Shown here: positions 22,515 to 33,484 of the stretch, in pieces
Layout of the letters: the number at the start of each line of letters is the position of its first letter
Numbering within the stretch: the stretch's first letter is position 1
Source of the DNA: Typhlomys cinereus
Taxonomy: Eukaryota; Chordata; Mammalia; Rodentia; Platacanthomyidae
Direction: 5' to 3'
DNA length: 64,000 nt
Assembly (NCBI GenBank): GCA_023101885.1
Contig: JALPQD010000247.1
Span: 2,388,230-2,452,229, forward strand
The notes under the pieces: model-generated
What the model was told of the DNA's origin: nothing
The model's input: only the letters and a program-made list of their open reading frames with translations
Databases searched by the model: none
Made by a program: the position numbers and the translations under genes

Positions 22515-22735
22515 AAGATTAGAGTCAGAGGCAAGAAAGAACTTAATCTTGGCTCTTCTGCTCATTAATTGTATCATCTTAAGGAGTTGACTCTTTTCTA
22601 AATAAATTTTTTGTTTCAAAGATAGGTATATTAGTAATGTTATTTCAGAAGTTCTATAAAGATTAAATAAACTAATCCATTAAGAGGATAGAAAAGTTCT
22701 TGTCATGTAATCAAATCCTTAATGAGCATGTTTCA
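22515..22735 (+). repeat. MIR fossil, sense
   Basis: Shows a GGCTCTTCTGCTCATTAATTGTATC start, AAAGATAGGTATATTAGTAATG, AAAGATTAAATAAACTAATCC, then an AATGAGC end, in MIR order. Strongly diverged. Confidence 0.6.
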
Positions 22736-22739
22736 ATTT

Positions 22740-24175
22740 AACTTAATATTTTCCCTTTGGGATTCTGTAGGCCAAGACTGACCATCTATTTATCTAATTG
22801 AAAATCCAATACTTGAAAAGCAGAGATAAATCTAGACTTTGTCTTCAGGCACTTAACATACCTACCAGGGAAACAGAAATACAAGGAAGTTTGTCATGAT
22901 GTGATACATGGAAAGGTTTTAAGGACTGCTACCATGCAACCTATTGGCTATCCCCAGGGATGTGGCAACTAAGAAAGAGCATGCACATTTGGTTTAAGTG
23001 TGATTCTTCTTTATTGATCTCAGCTGCTCAGTGAAGCCTTTGGTCTCTGAGAAGAAGTTGGAAACTATGGCTCTACAACTGTTACAGAGGTCTTGGGGGA
23101 CTTGAGTAGTGTCCTAACTTCAGTGACACAGCAACCCTCTCTTTGTGCCATATGGAAAATGGAACCGCTTTTTTGCACAGCCTGGTGAAGCTCCTACAGA
23201 ATGTGCCAATAGTTTAGCTGATCCAAATTAATTACTCTGAGATGATGGTCATTTCGAACTCTGGATGTAATCCTAGAGTCACATGGCCAAAATTGCAGGT
23301 TTGTTGGTGTCCTGCCAATTCTGTTCACTCTGCAGATTGACCTACATCAGTCCAAGCTTTCCTTATGTGATAGGTCATTGGAAGATAATAAGAGAAGTCA
23401 GTTCCACAGATGTCCTGTTCAATATGAGACTAGTCATAATATCTCTGAATCATGATACAGATCTCTGGGAGCACACAAATATAGCAATAATGTTCCATTA
23501 GCTAAGGGATCACAACCGCATGTGAGCACAGTCTTAGTCAGGGTTGTGATTCCATGGAAGCCAGCTGGCCTTTCTCTGATGCCAGCAGGCCTAATGCTGA
23601 CAGGACAGCATATGGTCTTCAGGGACAAGGGGAAAGTATGAGTTCCTCTTCACAGTCTCCATGTTCCAAACTCAAAGGCCACTTGCCATATAATATGCAC
23701 TTACTTATGTGTATCGTGTTCATGCCAATTGACACCCATTGCCCTACCTGACCATTCCCAATTATTGTTCCAAGTCATTGCCTATGTGTCTTTAGTGATA
23801 GTTCCCCTCCTATATAACTAGTCAGTGATACGTCAAGGAGTCCTGTTCAATAGACATATGTTATCTTTCTGCTTCATTGCATGTGTATCACTGAGTTTCA
23901 TTGCTTATGTGTGTTTCTGAACTCTCAGTCAAACTTCTGTTGCTCAAGGGGCAGGGAAGCATCTGCTCTAAAACTCAACAGAATTGGTGTTAGCTGAATA
24001 GTTGGAACTAGATGACTAATGCTACAATTTCAAAGGTAGAATCCTCATGGAAAAGGCATAAACTTTCAAGTGGAAAGATTTCAGAGAAATGTAACAGTCT
24101 GATAGACTCCTAGATGAGGATGAAATGGATTGCTTTTGAGCTGGAACAAGAGATACCAACTCAGGCCATTATAGA
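22740..24175. other. unique or unassigned sequence
   Basis: Nothing nameable. The part at about 23500-23960 has promoter-like text (CTATATAACTAG near 23810) that could belong to an unrecognised LTR. Confidence 0.35.
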
Positions 24176-24179
24176 TTAC

Positions 24180-24667
24180 TTCTACCCAATCCTGCTTCCA
24201 TATCTGACTCACAATCATAAAGTTAAAAAAATAGATTAAAACATTGTACATTGAAGGAATGCATGTAATTTAGTTTTAATGTAGCTGTGATTTTAAACAC
24301 AAGCAGCTCAGTTAATTCCTAATAGCATGGCAATGAGTTCTTGTGAGTTGGTGTTAGTTAGATCTAGGCCACCGCCATCTAGCAGGATGAGTAGTTTAGA
24401 TCATTGCTCTGGACCATCTTTCCTGTACTCTGCACCGCAATTATGCATTTCACAGGAGAATCCACATCTTTAAAGACTTGAGCTTCAAACTGAATGAAGA
24501 TCAAGGAAATCTTGGCACTTTACCCAGAAGAGATACTAGAGACTTCCCTGAGGATACAAAGCAGAACTGGCCTTTCATCATTTGCTGTGAGGCAGGTTCT
24601 ATGCATTTATTGGTGACTACTATTGGGAACATTTGTGAGCCAGATATGGAATCAGGATTGGGTAGAA
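24180..24667. repeat. short inverted repeat, 35-bp arms
   Basis: The arms at 24180-24214 and 24633-24667 are reverse complements at 33 of 35 positions, separated by about 420 bp. The arms contain TTCTACCCAATCCTG and its complement. The family is not identified. Confidence 0.9.
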
Positions 24668-24964
24668 GAAACTAAACTGGGATGTAGCTACAGTGAAGTT
24701 GAGAAGATCCTTTGGAGTCATGCTGCACCAATGTAACTGCTTAGGCTTTTGTATACCCACATCTCTGGCTACCATGTAGGCCATCTCTGACAACAAGATT
24801 TTGGCCATGGACAGGGCAGTGTCTCAGGAGGGACTTAGCTGTGAACTACTGAGTCAGTAGTGCCGATGCCTTCTGGGAGATACAATTGGTCAAAACCTCA
24901 TGCAATCACTTTCACCAGAGTGGTCCTGAGTCAGGATCAACTAGAGACTTGTTGGAGATAATTC

Positions 24965-25255
24965 TTTTGTGTGGGGATGTGTGTGTATAAGAGAGTGTAT
25001 GTGTTGTCCTGGAGGCCCAAGGGTGGCATTATCATATATTGCATTTTCACTTTATTGTTTTTCTCTGGAGTTTTCTAGGCTCTATCTTCTAAGGAAAAAA
25101 TTACAGGTTGTTGGCCTCTCTGCAGTGGGATATTGGGAATGGAACTTAGGTCCCCCTGTTGTTTTGTTTTGTTTTGTTTTGTATTGTTTTGTTTTGTCTG
25201 TGAGGCAAAGACTTTGAAAAAAAATGATTGAAATATGATTGAACCATCTTCGCAG
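24965..25255 (-). mobile_element. type-2 SINE, antisense, with internal (TTTTG)n
   Basis: A GT-rich tail at about 24968-25005 followed by type-2 body motifs (CTGGAGGCCCAAGGGTGGCATTA) and GGAATGGAACTTAGGTC (B-box complement). A (TTTTG)n expansion at about 25158-25200 sits between that and a degraded head near CCATCTTCGCAG. Confidence 0.65.
25158..25200. repeat. (TTTTG)n microsatellite
   Basis: About eight TTTTG units with one TTGTA interruption, inside the SINE head region. Confidence 0.95.
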
Positions 25256-25627
25256 TGCCAGAGATAAATAAAACATTTTAGCCTCAACCACAATGCTACT
25301 AAATCAGGACCTCTGGAGGTGGGGCCCAACATTTTATGTGACCAAGCACTTCTAGTGCTCCCAATCATGGTAGGACTGGAGATAACCACCTCCCACACCC
25401 ACCCTTGAGCTCTGGTATCAGGACAATTTTCCCTCTTAAAACTTATGTCAGGTCTTCAAGAGTTTTGGTTTATAGTGGCAATGATCACATGCATTGACCA
25501 TGGTATAAATGAAGAGATTTTAGAAATATAAAATTTAGCCAATTTAAAAGCTTATTTAAAATAATTAATTTACCAGCTGATGAATATATTTTCCAAATTA
25601 GAGAAAAAAATGATAAGATGGTGTAAC

Positions 25628-27667
25628 AGTTAGTCTTATCTGTTATGAGAGAACACCTAAAGTTAAACAATTCAGGGAGATTTATTCAGCTTATGGTTGC
25701 AGAAGGGAGAAACAGCCTTTCATGAAGAGATGACATGGCTGGAGACAGCCTAAGTCACTGCAAACATCTCTGGAGAATCTCTCTTCTTCTAAGTCTGCTG
25801 TTCTATGGTTCCTTTTATTAGGTCTGCTATTGGGGATTCCAATCAGATATAGGCAGATTACAATAAGATCTAGGGCTCATCTTGGTATTATAAATGTAGT
25901 GTTCTGGATAATCTCTTCAGGTAGTCTGACAGTTGATCTTAATTAATGCCAGGTGTGCTCAAGTTGATACCCAAGATTAACTATCACAAGTCCATCTCTT
26001 GTCAACTTGACACTAGATCACATTTCCTTAGGCCATTCTTATCTCCACATAAAACAGTAAGATTCATAATTCCATTAAACATAATATAGCTATCCACATA
26101 CAACTGCAAATGCATTATTTTTTTCCCAAGGTAAGTGACAAAGTCCCTTGAGAAATGCTTAGTCTTTGTGTCCCATAACAGAATATCATAATGTAGATTA
26201 CAACATTTTATCACTTACCTACAGATTAATATTACATTATATAACATAAATACATTCTTAGTGCAAACCATACTCAGTCCAACTGTATAAGTCTCAGTAC
26301 AGACTATATCAGTAGTCCCCAAACAGTCCAAAAGTCTAAAGCCTCCTATAAAGTAAAAAAGACAAATTACATACCTCCAACATACAATGACACACAATAA
26401 ATATTCCCATTCCAAAAGGAAGGAATGGAGACATATCCAGGAAAGATCAGCCCATAACAAGACCAAAAAACCATCAGAGCAAATTCCAAATCCTGTACCT
26501 CTAACTCCAACAGGTAAGCCTCTCACTGAAATCATCTCAGTTCCAAAGGGCTTCAGTTCAACCCCTCAAAAGCAGCATCTTTTAGAACACATCACTTTCT
26601 TGGGCTAGCTCCTTCGAGGGTATACATTCTTGGCAGATGTCCATATTGTCAATGGTATCCCTAACATTTTTGTTTCTCAGTGAAAATCAGGCTTTAACTC
26701 CACAGCACAAACTGCTTTTATTGGGCCTCTAAACTGTGATCTTTCTGCTACATGCTGCATGGATTCCATCATTCTCTAAAACTTTAGAGGAGGAGTCCAC
26801 AACCTCCTCCCTTTTGCATCTTTGATGCCTCCAAAATCAATACCACCTGGACCTAAACGACACTGCCAAGTTCTGCTGTTGCCTTGGGTTAGAGATTGGC
26901 CCCTTTGAATCATAGTTTATTCAGTTTCTCTGTGCTGACTGTGAGAAAAACCTTTCTTCTGGGCAGTTGCTTTAGGGGAGAAACAGAACCTTGCTTTGGA
27001 ACTCCACCCTTTACCTCATTCCTTCCAAAAATATTTGCATTCTTATGAGTGGGAGCCTTCTTGGAGAATCTTGCCTTCAAGGTAGGGCCTTTTCTATTAC
27101 ACAAATTGAAATCAGGCTTTGATTTACCTATGGAGCAGATATTTTGTTTTGTGCTTCTTCCTGGTTCAAGTCTTTAAGTTTGCTATTTTTCATAATAGCA
27201 AAATGCTATTGCATTTTTCATAATCAGATCTTTCATAATCAGATCTTTTTCATAACTCTAAGGACAACTAAAAAGTAGCTGTATCATATTGTCAGGGNNC
27301 TGCATTGCTTTGAAATTTCCTCTGCCAAGCACTCCAGTTTAACTTCAGGCAAGTTTTCAGGATAAGGGCAAAATTTCATTAAACTCTCCACCAACACATG
27401 GTTCCATTTGTCACTCATGGTTCCATTTGTCACTCATCCAGTTCCAGACATAGTCTTTGTACTCCTGTGGACCTTCACAAGCTAGACTTCCACTGCCTGT
27501 GTCTCTCCAGATAATCTTTTCAGGTGGTCTCAGCTGATCTTAGTTAATGCCAGGTGTGTCAAGTTGACACCCAGGATTAACTATCACAAATATCTCTTCA
27601 GATAGTCTGACAGCTGATCTTGGTTAATGCCAGGTGTGGTCAAGTTGACACCCAATATTAACTATCA
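25628..27667 (-). mobile_element. MaLR provirus remnant with tandem LTR end
   Basis: A left LTR (25628-25985) ends TTGATACCCAAGATTAACTATCACA, the reverse of a MaLR 5' start. The internal region 25986-27510 is non-coding. Part of it (ACTGCCAAGTTCTGCTGTTGCC near 26862) is homologous to 44060-44090 in the third MaLR remnant. The right LTR is reduced to its 5' start, present twice in tandem at about 27512-27588 and 27590-27667. Orientation antisense. Confidence 0.7.
27298..27299. other. 2-base assembly gap (nn)
   Basis: Two ambiguous bases inside the MaLR internal region. Nearby short direct duplications (ATGGTTCCATTTGTCACTC twice at 27398-27435; TTCATAATCAGATCT twice near 27220-27246) make this stretch suspect for collapse or mis-joining. 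Confidence 0.98.
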
Positions 27668-27794
27668 TAGATGGCATTATTTTACATTTTTCTAATGGCC
27701 TTCAATGACTAACTTAATGAAAATAAGTAGGAGTCAATTTTTATGTGCATTCTATTTTTATCTGACTTGTCACAGGGTTTCTAGAAAACTTCAC

Positions 27795-27825
27795 TTTTTA
27801 AATTTTTATTTAGTTTGGTGTGTGT

Positions 27826-27866
<41 letters not shown>

Positions 27867-28125
27867 CATCAGGGGGTACCATGTGTACCTGTGGATGATC
27901 AAGGGTGACTTTGGGGATCATCCTGGATTGTTTCTATTTTTTTTTTTTTTTTTTTTGCTTCACTCGGGATTTCCCAGATTTCCCAGGTGTTACCACTTAG
28001 AGCTAAAAGTATAAGCCACTACCATTTCTGCCTATTTTTTTTTTTTTCATGTGGAACCTGGAATCTGAAATCACGTCCTTCTGCTTGGTAGGAAGAATCT
28101 TAACCTCTGAGTCCTCTCTCCAGCC
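27795..28125 (-). mobile_element. type-2 SINE, antisense
   Basis: (GT)n tail at 27819-27862, body with GGATCATCCTGGATTGTTTCTA, a poly(T) run, then GAATCTGAAATCACGTCC and a head (sense GGGGCTGGAGAGAGGACTCAG) at 28125. Confidence 0.8.
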
Positions 28126-28680
28126 CCACTGTACACCTTTAAGAGAACAAAAATGAAAACTGGAAGTTACACATTAATATTACTGTACAAATAGTGTAAC
28201 TTCATGTATTTTGAAAAGATTCAGGAATTCCACTTTGAGAATCATAATCCTCATCAACACTTATGAAGCAATTGTCTCTGGTCTTCACACCAGATATTAC
28301 TCACATATAGCAATTTCAGATTTTTTGGATCTTGTCAATATTACACTGGAGACACTCGGTTATGTTATGCCTACAACAATACTTTCCTGTCTTCTTAGAA
28401 AAACATGCAGCCAGTCAGTGTGAAACTGTAATTTCTTCCTCTTGGGTTGTAGCTCAAAGCTCTTAGTCATTTCTGGCAGTGCATTTTTTCTGAGATATCC
28501 TATCCGTAGACTTGGTCAGAATTTATTCATAGCAATCAACGATTCTCCTCTAGTTTTCTCCTTTGGGGGATTCCTTATCTCTTTTCAGAAGGTGTAGTTT
28601 CCTCAAAGTCAGTCCTCTAGATTTTGAGTTGCTGCTGAACTAAAAAGTGCAAATTTCCGTCTCCTTGGGCCAAATAACAA
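28126..28680. other. unique sequence, nothing recognised
   Basis: No repeat landmarks and no coding frame with recognisable features. Confidence 0.4.
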
Positions 28681-28685
28681 CCTTT

Positions 28686-28686
<1 letters not shown>

Positions 28687-28757
<71 letters not shown>
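28687..28757. repeat. (GT)n(GA)n compound microsatellite
   Basis: About 32 bp of GT followed by about 38 bp of GA. It generates long artefactual frames on both strands. Confidence 0.97.
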
Positions 28758-28760
<3 letters not shown>

Positions 28761-29085
28761 TATGAACACATGCTGGTATGAATGCAGGCATGCATGTGCC
28801 ATGGCATATGTGTGGAAGGAGAGGATGGTTTGGCCCTGTTCCCCACATTTCCACCACGTCTTTTGAGACCAGGACTCTTCACTAGTGCTGCATAATAATC
28901 CAGACTGACAGTCATGCAAGTTTCTGGAGAATCTCAGGTCACCACTTCCCATTTCACCTTGGCACTCAGGGACTGCAGATGCGTAGACCTTTATATCTGT
29001 CATCTATGGGGAATTTGAAGACCCAAACTCCATCCTCACACTTGCCCCATGAAAATACTTTGCTGATTGAGCCATCTCTCCATTG
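28687..29085 (-). mobile_element. B3/B2-superfamily SINE, degraded, antisense
   Basis: The microsatellite tail is followed by GCATGCATGTGCCATGGCATATGTGTGG, a diverged middle, and TTGCTGATTGAGCCATCTCTCC, the reverse of a SINE head. It is less certain than the type 1 and type 2 copies. Confidence 0.5.
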
Positions 29086-29135
29086 CCTTTGTTTTGAGTG
29101 TCATATCCCTGTCCAGTCTCTGATGTCTTTGAATA

Positions 29136-29136
29136 A

Positions 29137-29162
<26 letters not shown>
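29136..29162. repeat. (GT)n microsatellite
   Basis: About 13 uninterrupted GT units. Confidence 0.95.
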
Positions 29163-29167
<5 letters not shown>

Positions 29168-29371
29168 CCAGTCTAGTTGCCATCTGCAGGTAGGTTGGGT
29201 GATTAGAAGAGACTCTGACACAGGTAGAAGGCAGAGCACAGGCCTTTGGGAGTAGATATTCTCTTCTCTCCTGCTTACTCCCTCTGGGATCTTGCCAAGA
29301 AGGAAGACCATCTACCTCCATGAGTTAAACAGTGCAATTCATTTCACTTCCTTCTTCCCTTTCATCGGCAG

Positions 29372-29389
29372 AGATGGAAGAACATGCAG
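29372..29389 (+). other. splice-signal pair bracketing 18 bp (possible microexon, speculative)
   Basis: A pyrimidine-rich stretch ending TTTCATCGGCAG precedes 18 bp, followed immediately by a full-consensus donor CAG|GTAAGT. A second acceptor-like tract (CTTCTCTCCTTGTAG) ends at 29456, followed 37 bp later by AAG|GTAGCT. Such matches occur by chance in introns and intergenic DNA; no surrounding gene is visible. Confidence 0.12.
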
Positions 29390-29529
29390 GTAAGTTTCCT
29401 CAAGGCAACTTGGACGACATGCTTCTTATCAGATGCCTCTCCTTCTCTCCTTGTAGAACTGGTTCAACATACATCCCTCCGTCCAGCAGCAAGGTAGCTC
29501 TGAGATGATAGTAGATCAAACTACTGGTA

Positions 29530-30135
29530 TCAAGGTTTGAATGTGAGTTGGCCCCCACAGGCTCATGTGTTTGAATTTGTAGCTGATGTTAGTGTTTGGG
29601 AAGCTTGGGGCAACGTTAAGAGTTGAAGCCTTGATAGAGGAAGGCACGTCACAGAAGTCTTTCCTTCTGCCAGTAGTCTGCTCTGTTAGTTTACCTCTTG
29701 CTCTCTCTGACTCTGCGATGATGGACACGACCTGATCCTCCTTCAGCTGCAGCCGTCTACCATGCCCTTTCTGCCGCAATAGACCATATCTCTCCTCTGT
29801 ATATATAGTCTTGTAGCAGGACAAAGAAAAGCAACCATGACACCTGTACAAAGGGAAATTAATGGAGAAAAGGTTATTTTTGGCTCACAATTCAAAAGGT
29901 ACATGGGGAGTTAAGGTAGCAGGGCCTTGAAGCAGCTAGACATACCACATTCAGAGCAAGAGCAGAGAGCAGTGAATCTTCCATGAATTTGTCTGCTTCA
30001 GGCTCTTACTACTGTGACTCTTTTGCAATGATGGATTTTTAACCTTGAATTTGAGAGCTGGAATAAACTCTTTTTTCCTTAAGTTCCTTTTTGTCCAGGT
30101 ATTTTATCACAGTAACTGACAGGACATTAAAACAC
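29530..30135 (+). mobile_element. MaLR-type LTR, fold-back composite
   Basis: A sense LTR 5' part (AAGGTTTGAATGTGAGTTGG), then from about 29850 an antisense LTR 3' segment (GGAGAAAAGGTTATTTTTGGC), then a sense LTR 3' end (GGAATAAACTCTTTTTTCC, TATTTTATCACAGTAAC) to about 30135. It has the same facing-ends arrangement as 1467-2190. Confidence 0.6.
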
Positions 30136-31035
30136 TATCTTACTAGATTTTTTTTGCTTTGGGGTTTGGGAAAAAAAAAAAAAAAAGAAATGAAAACAAA
30201 CAAAACAGCTATTAATACACTATTATATTTGGTTTAAGTTATTTTTTACAAAGCTGTTCCCATATTTCTTTCTTCATCTGAGATCTCTGATGGAAGAAAC
30301 TTGATAGGCATGACAAAATTAAAGTGTTCTCTGGTTCTTAGCAAGAAGACGGCAACGCGAACACACCATCAGTGCTAACAGGAGGCAGTATCGGAACTCG
30401 GCAAGCATGTGACTTTTCTCAAGCCAGACACCAAGACTTCACGATCGAGGCAGAAACCATTTTCGTTAGGCCACCCAGCAAGATCTGGGCAACGGAAAGG
30501 AAGCACCAGGAGCAAGACCAAGAGATCTATTTTACCCACACCTCCCCGCCCCATAATCTCAACCAAGCAGCAGCTTTAGTCCTGTTGTGATGTCTGTTGT
30601 GTTGTGCTGTAGATAGTTGCCTTTATATCTGCCCTCTTGCTTGCTGAGAACTCCCACATAGGAGCGCTCCTTCTTCTCTTTGACTCTGAAGAGGTTTCTA
30701 GCACTTCTTGTTCTATTTCTTTTCTCCACATCAACATGTAAGATACCATGGTTCATAGTATTGCAAATGGTTGACCAAAGGGGCACTACCAATCAGATGC
30801 CCCCATTCAACTCTAAGTGACTTCACCTGCCTCCATTATCATGATACCACAATTCTAACCCTTGTCTACCTTTTGGATACTCCACTACTCCACCTTCTTT
30901 CTCTCTCAACAGGAAAATCCAAGGCCTGCTTTCCTGATGCCTTTCTTCTTTTCTGTTCTAATGTGGTCATGTTCTCTGAATCAGAGTCCATCAGAAAGAA
31001 TTAGAACACAGAATCGAAGGTTGATTTCATAAAGA
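30136..31035. other. unique sequence with a CpG cluster
   Basis: A16 run near 30170. From 30350 to 30500 about nine CpGs occur within roughly 120 bp outside any SINE that I recognise, unusual for this AT-rich, CpG-depleted window. A 72-codon plus-strand frame spans it (30372-30590), with no domain recognised. Confidence 0.4.
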
Positions 31036-31038
31036 GAA

Positions 31039-31040
<2 letters not shown>

Positions 31041-31082
<42 letters not shown>

Positions 31083-31310
31083 AAAGGACACTAGAACGTA
31101 TGTGCCTGTTGAGATAGACAGGAATCACTTTGTATTGCTCTCCTTCCTTATTGCTTTGATCTGAGGTTTCTCAGGTTCTGCCTTCCAGCACTGAAAGTAT
31201 AGACCATTGTTTACATCTTGCATTTTTCTGTGGGATTTGGGGATCTGAACTTAGGTCCTTTTTGCTTGTGAGGAAAAGACTTTAATCCTAGATCCATCTC
31301 CCCAGCCCCT
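31041..31310 (-). mobile_element. type-2 SINE, antisense, (GT)n tail
   Basis: (GT)n at 31041-31079; body with CAGGAATCACTTTGTATTGC and GGATCTGAACTTAGGTCC; head (sense GGGGCTGGGGAGATGGATC) at about 31310. Confidence 0.8.
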
Positions 31311-31779
31311 GAAAAAGGAAATTTTTTAACTCAAAGGTGTGGCCAAGGCAGTTATCCAGATGGGAGTAGAAGTGGTACTGCTGGAACTGGGCTGAGAGCT
31401 CAGTGGAAAAGCTCTCTGATGGAAACTGTAGTCTGCATTTGGGGAATACTACCAATCATGACAACTCAGCAGAGAGGGGTAAGTCTTCATAAGTTACCTG
31501 TTCCACAGTGGAACTCTGCTGACTATACTCAACTAAGATCAGTACACAAAGGATGTGCAACAAAGTGATACCCAGAACTCTAACTCCATAGGACACCACA
31601 GGGTCAAAGGGCAGCTGGAGATGGAGCTCAAACAGCAAAGGACAGGTAACTTAGGCCATGCTCTATTAAGCCCTGTTTCTATTGTTACAGACTCAGAGAA
31701 ATCAAGAGAGCAATTATTTCATTCTAAGAAAAGTTACCTAACAAAATGGACAGGGATTTCTGCTTTAATCTTGCTGAAA
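31311..31779. other. unique sequence, nothing recognised
   Basis: No repeat landmarks recognised. Confidence 0.4.
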
Positions 31780-31945
31780 CTTCCACATGATCTCAAGGAA
31801 ACCATTCAATCTATATGCATCTCAGTTTCTGCCTCTCCAGAATGGTGATAATAACATAAATTGCACAGGATTTCATGAGCCTTATGACAGAGATAAAATC
31901 CACAGCACGTGGCCTGACACACAAGAGGCCTCCGTAAATGGCAAA
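31780..31945 (+). repeat. MIR fossil, sense
   Basis: CATCTCAGTTTCTGCCTC, AATGGTGATAATAACATAA, then GTGGCCTGACACACAAG and CCGTAAATGG, in MIR order. Confidence 0.7.
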
Positions 31946-32300
31946 TATCCTTGCCAGACCCATCTTTCCTCCTGTGTCCTTAATCACATCAGATTTCTCT
32001 TTTGCTTGTGCTTTTCCTTCCCTTGAAGGATTCCTTTTCTTTTCTCAGCAAACATGTCTGGATATCTCTTTTCTTGACTCAACTTTGATTTAGTTCATAA
32101 AAATAAATGTGGCTATTAGCATGTTGACAGCACTGCTTGCTACTCCCAGAGGACCAGACCCTGGTATAGATGCAGCCTTGGACCAGAAGCTAGCCTGTCA
32201 ATTGCAGAATGCAACCAGTGGGTTTCTTTGCTTCTATGCTTGGATCATGCTGCCCCAGCCAGAAGTTGATGTGATGGTGTAGCAGCAAAGAGAGCAGCTA
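31946..32300. other. unique sequence, nothing recognised
   Basis: Leads into the minisatellite; no family named. Confidence 0.4.
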
Positions 32301-32308
32301 CTCGGGCT

Positions 32309-32442
32309 GGGCTCTGAAGAAAGGGGCAGCCAGACTAGCGAGGGTCTGAAGAGGGGGTTAGTCACTTTAGCAGGGCTCTGAAAAGAGCCGTCACTTTAGT
32401 TGGGCTCTGCAGAGGGTGGCAGTCACTCTAGCAGGACTCTGG
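32309..32442. repeat. minisatellite, about 31-bp period
   Basis: Four diverged units begin GGGCTCTG or GGGTCTG at 32309, 32342, 32373 and 32402 (33, 31, 29 and 32 bp), plus a 9-bp partial fifth. The units share GTCACTYTAGCA-type ends. The array stops at the insertion point of two SINEs. Confidence 0.85.
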
Positions 32443-32461
32443 TTATATTAAATCTTTTTTT

Positions 32462-32747
32462 CTTAATTTTTTTTATTATTATTATTTATTCAACTTTGCG
32501 CGTGTGTGTATGCATATGCGCGCATGTGTGTATGTGTGTGTGTAGAACCACGGACGAATTCGCGAACCACCATGGACGCCTCCACTTCCTTCTGCCCCGG
32601 GATTCACAGGCTCCGCCCTACTAGGACCAGAAGCGCAGGCCGCCCCCCCCCTTCCTCCTGGCGTCTATACTTGGGATCTGGGATCTGAACACCGGACCTT
32701 CCGCCTGCAAGGCGGAAGCTTAACCCCTGAGCCACCTCTCCAGCCCC
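32462..32747 (-). mobile_element. young type-1 SINE (inner member of a nested pair)
   Basis: Antisense full-length copy with CpG-rich body and head (sense GGGGCTGGAGAGGTGGCTCAG) at 32747. Flanked by TAAATCTTTTTTT at 32449-32461 and 32748-32760. It was inserted into the duplication of its neighbour. Confidence 0.9.
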
Positions 32748-32764
32748 TAAATCTTTTTTTTTAA

Positions 32765-32791
32765 GTGTTTTTTTTTAAATTCAATTGTGCA

Positions 32792-32824
<33 letters not shown>

Positions 32825-33050
32825 ATGTATCTGTGTTTAGAACCACCGACGAATTCGGGAACCATCATGGACACCTCCACCTCCTCCTTGTTTACTCAGC
32901 CCAGGGATTCACAGGCTCCGCCCTACCAGAACCTGAAACGCAGGCCGCCCCGCTTCCATCGGGCCTATACATGGGGTCTAGGATCCGAACTCAGGACCTT
33001 CTGCCTGCAAGGCAGAGGCTTAACCCCTGAGCCACCTCTCCAGCCCCCGT
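32765..33050 (-). mobile_element. young type-1 SINE (outer member of a nested pair)
   Basis: Antisense full-length copy directly after the previous SINE. Its right flank ATATTAAATCTTTT (33051-33064) matches the sequence at 32446-32459 left of the first SINE, so it was the first to insert. It is slightly more diverged than its neighbour. Confidence 0.9.
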
Positions 33051-33064
33051 ATATTAAATCTTTT

Positions 33065-33484
33065 GTCAGCCAGGGGCAGAGAAGTGTCTGGAAAACACTT
33101 CCTGACTTTGGGAGTGATTAGCTACGTATGCAGCAAGCTGGCTTCTGGTCCACTGGCCTTTTCCCCTGGTGTCCTGAGTGAACCATCCCTGAGCCATGGC
33201 AACTGGCCGAGGTGCTTGACTGATGATACGATCTGAAGGTCACAGCCCCTAGGTAGCTGTCACACTCCCGTCAAGATCAGTAGCAGGTGTAAAAACAAGC
33301 TCCACGGGCTAAATGCTCTACAGCTGTGTAACTCAAAACCCAAAGTCAAGGCATAGGCAGAAGTGGTTCTCTCTGCATGCTTATGAATTAATTATGGGAC
33401 ATGTCTCTCCTTGTCTGCATAAGCCTCTTTGGTTTTACCCAGATTTCCCTTCTTTGAGATCCTCTACAGACTCTTACGTTGCCT
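33065..33484. other. unique or unassigned sequence
   Basis: Continues the DNA that lay beside the minisatellite before the SINEs inserted. No family named. Confidence 0.4.

Noticed and set aside
28617..29003. Frames rich in S/L and H/T
   Set aside because: Products of the (GT)n(GA)n microsatellite in different frames.
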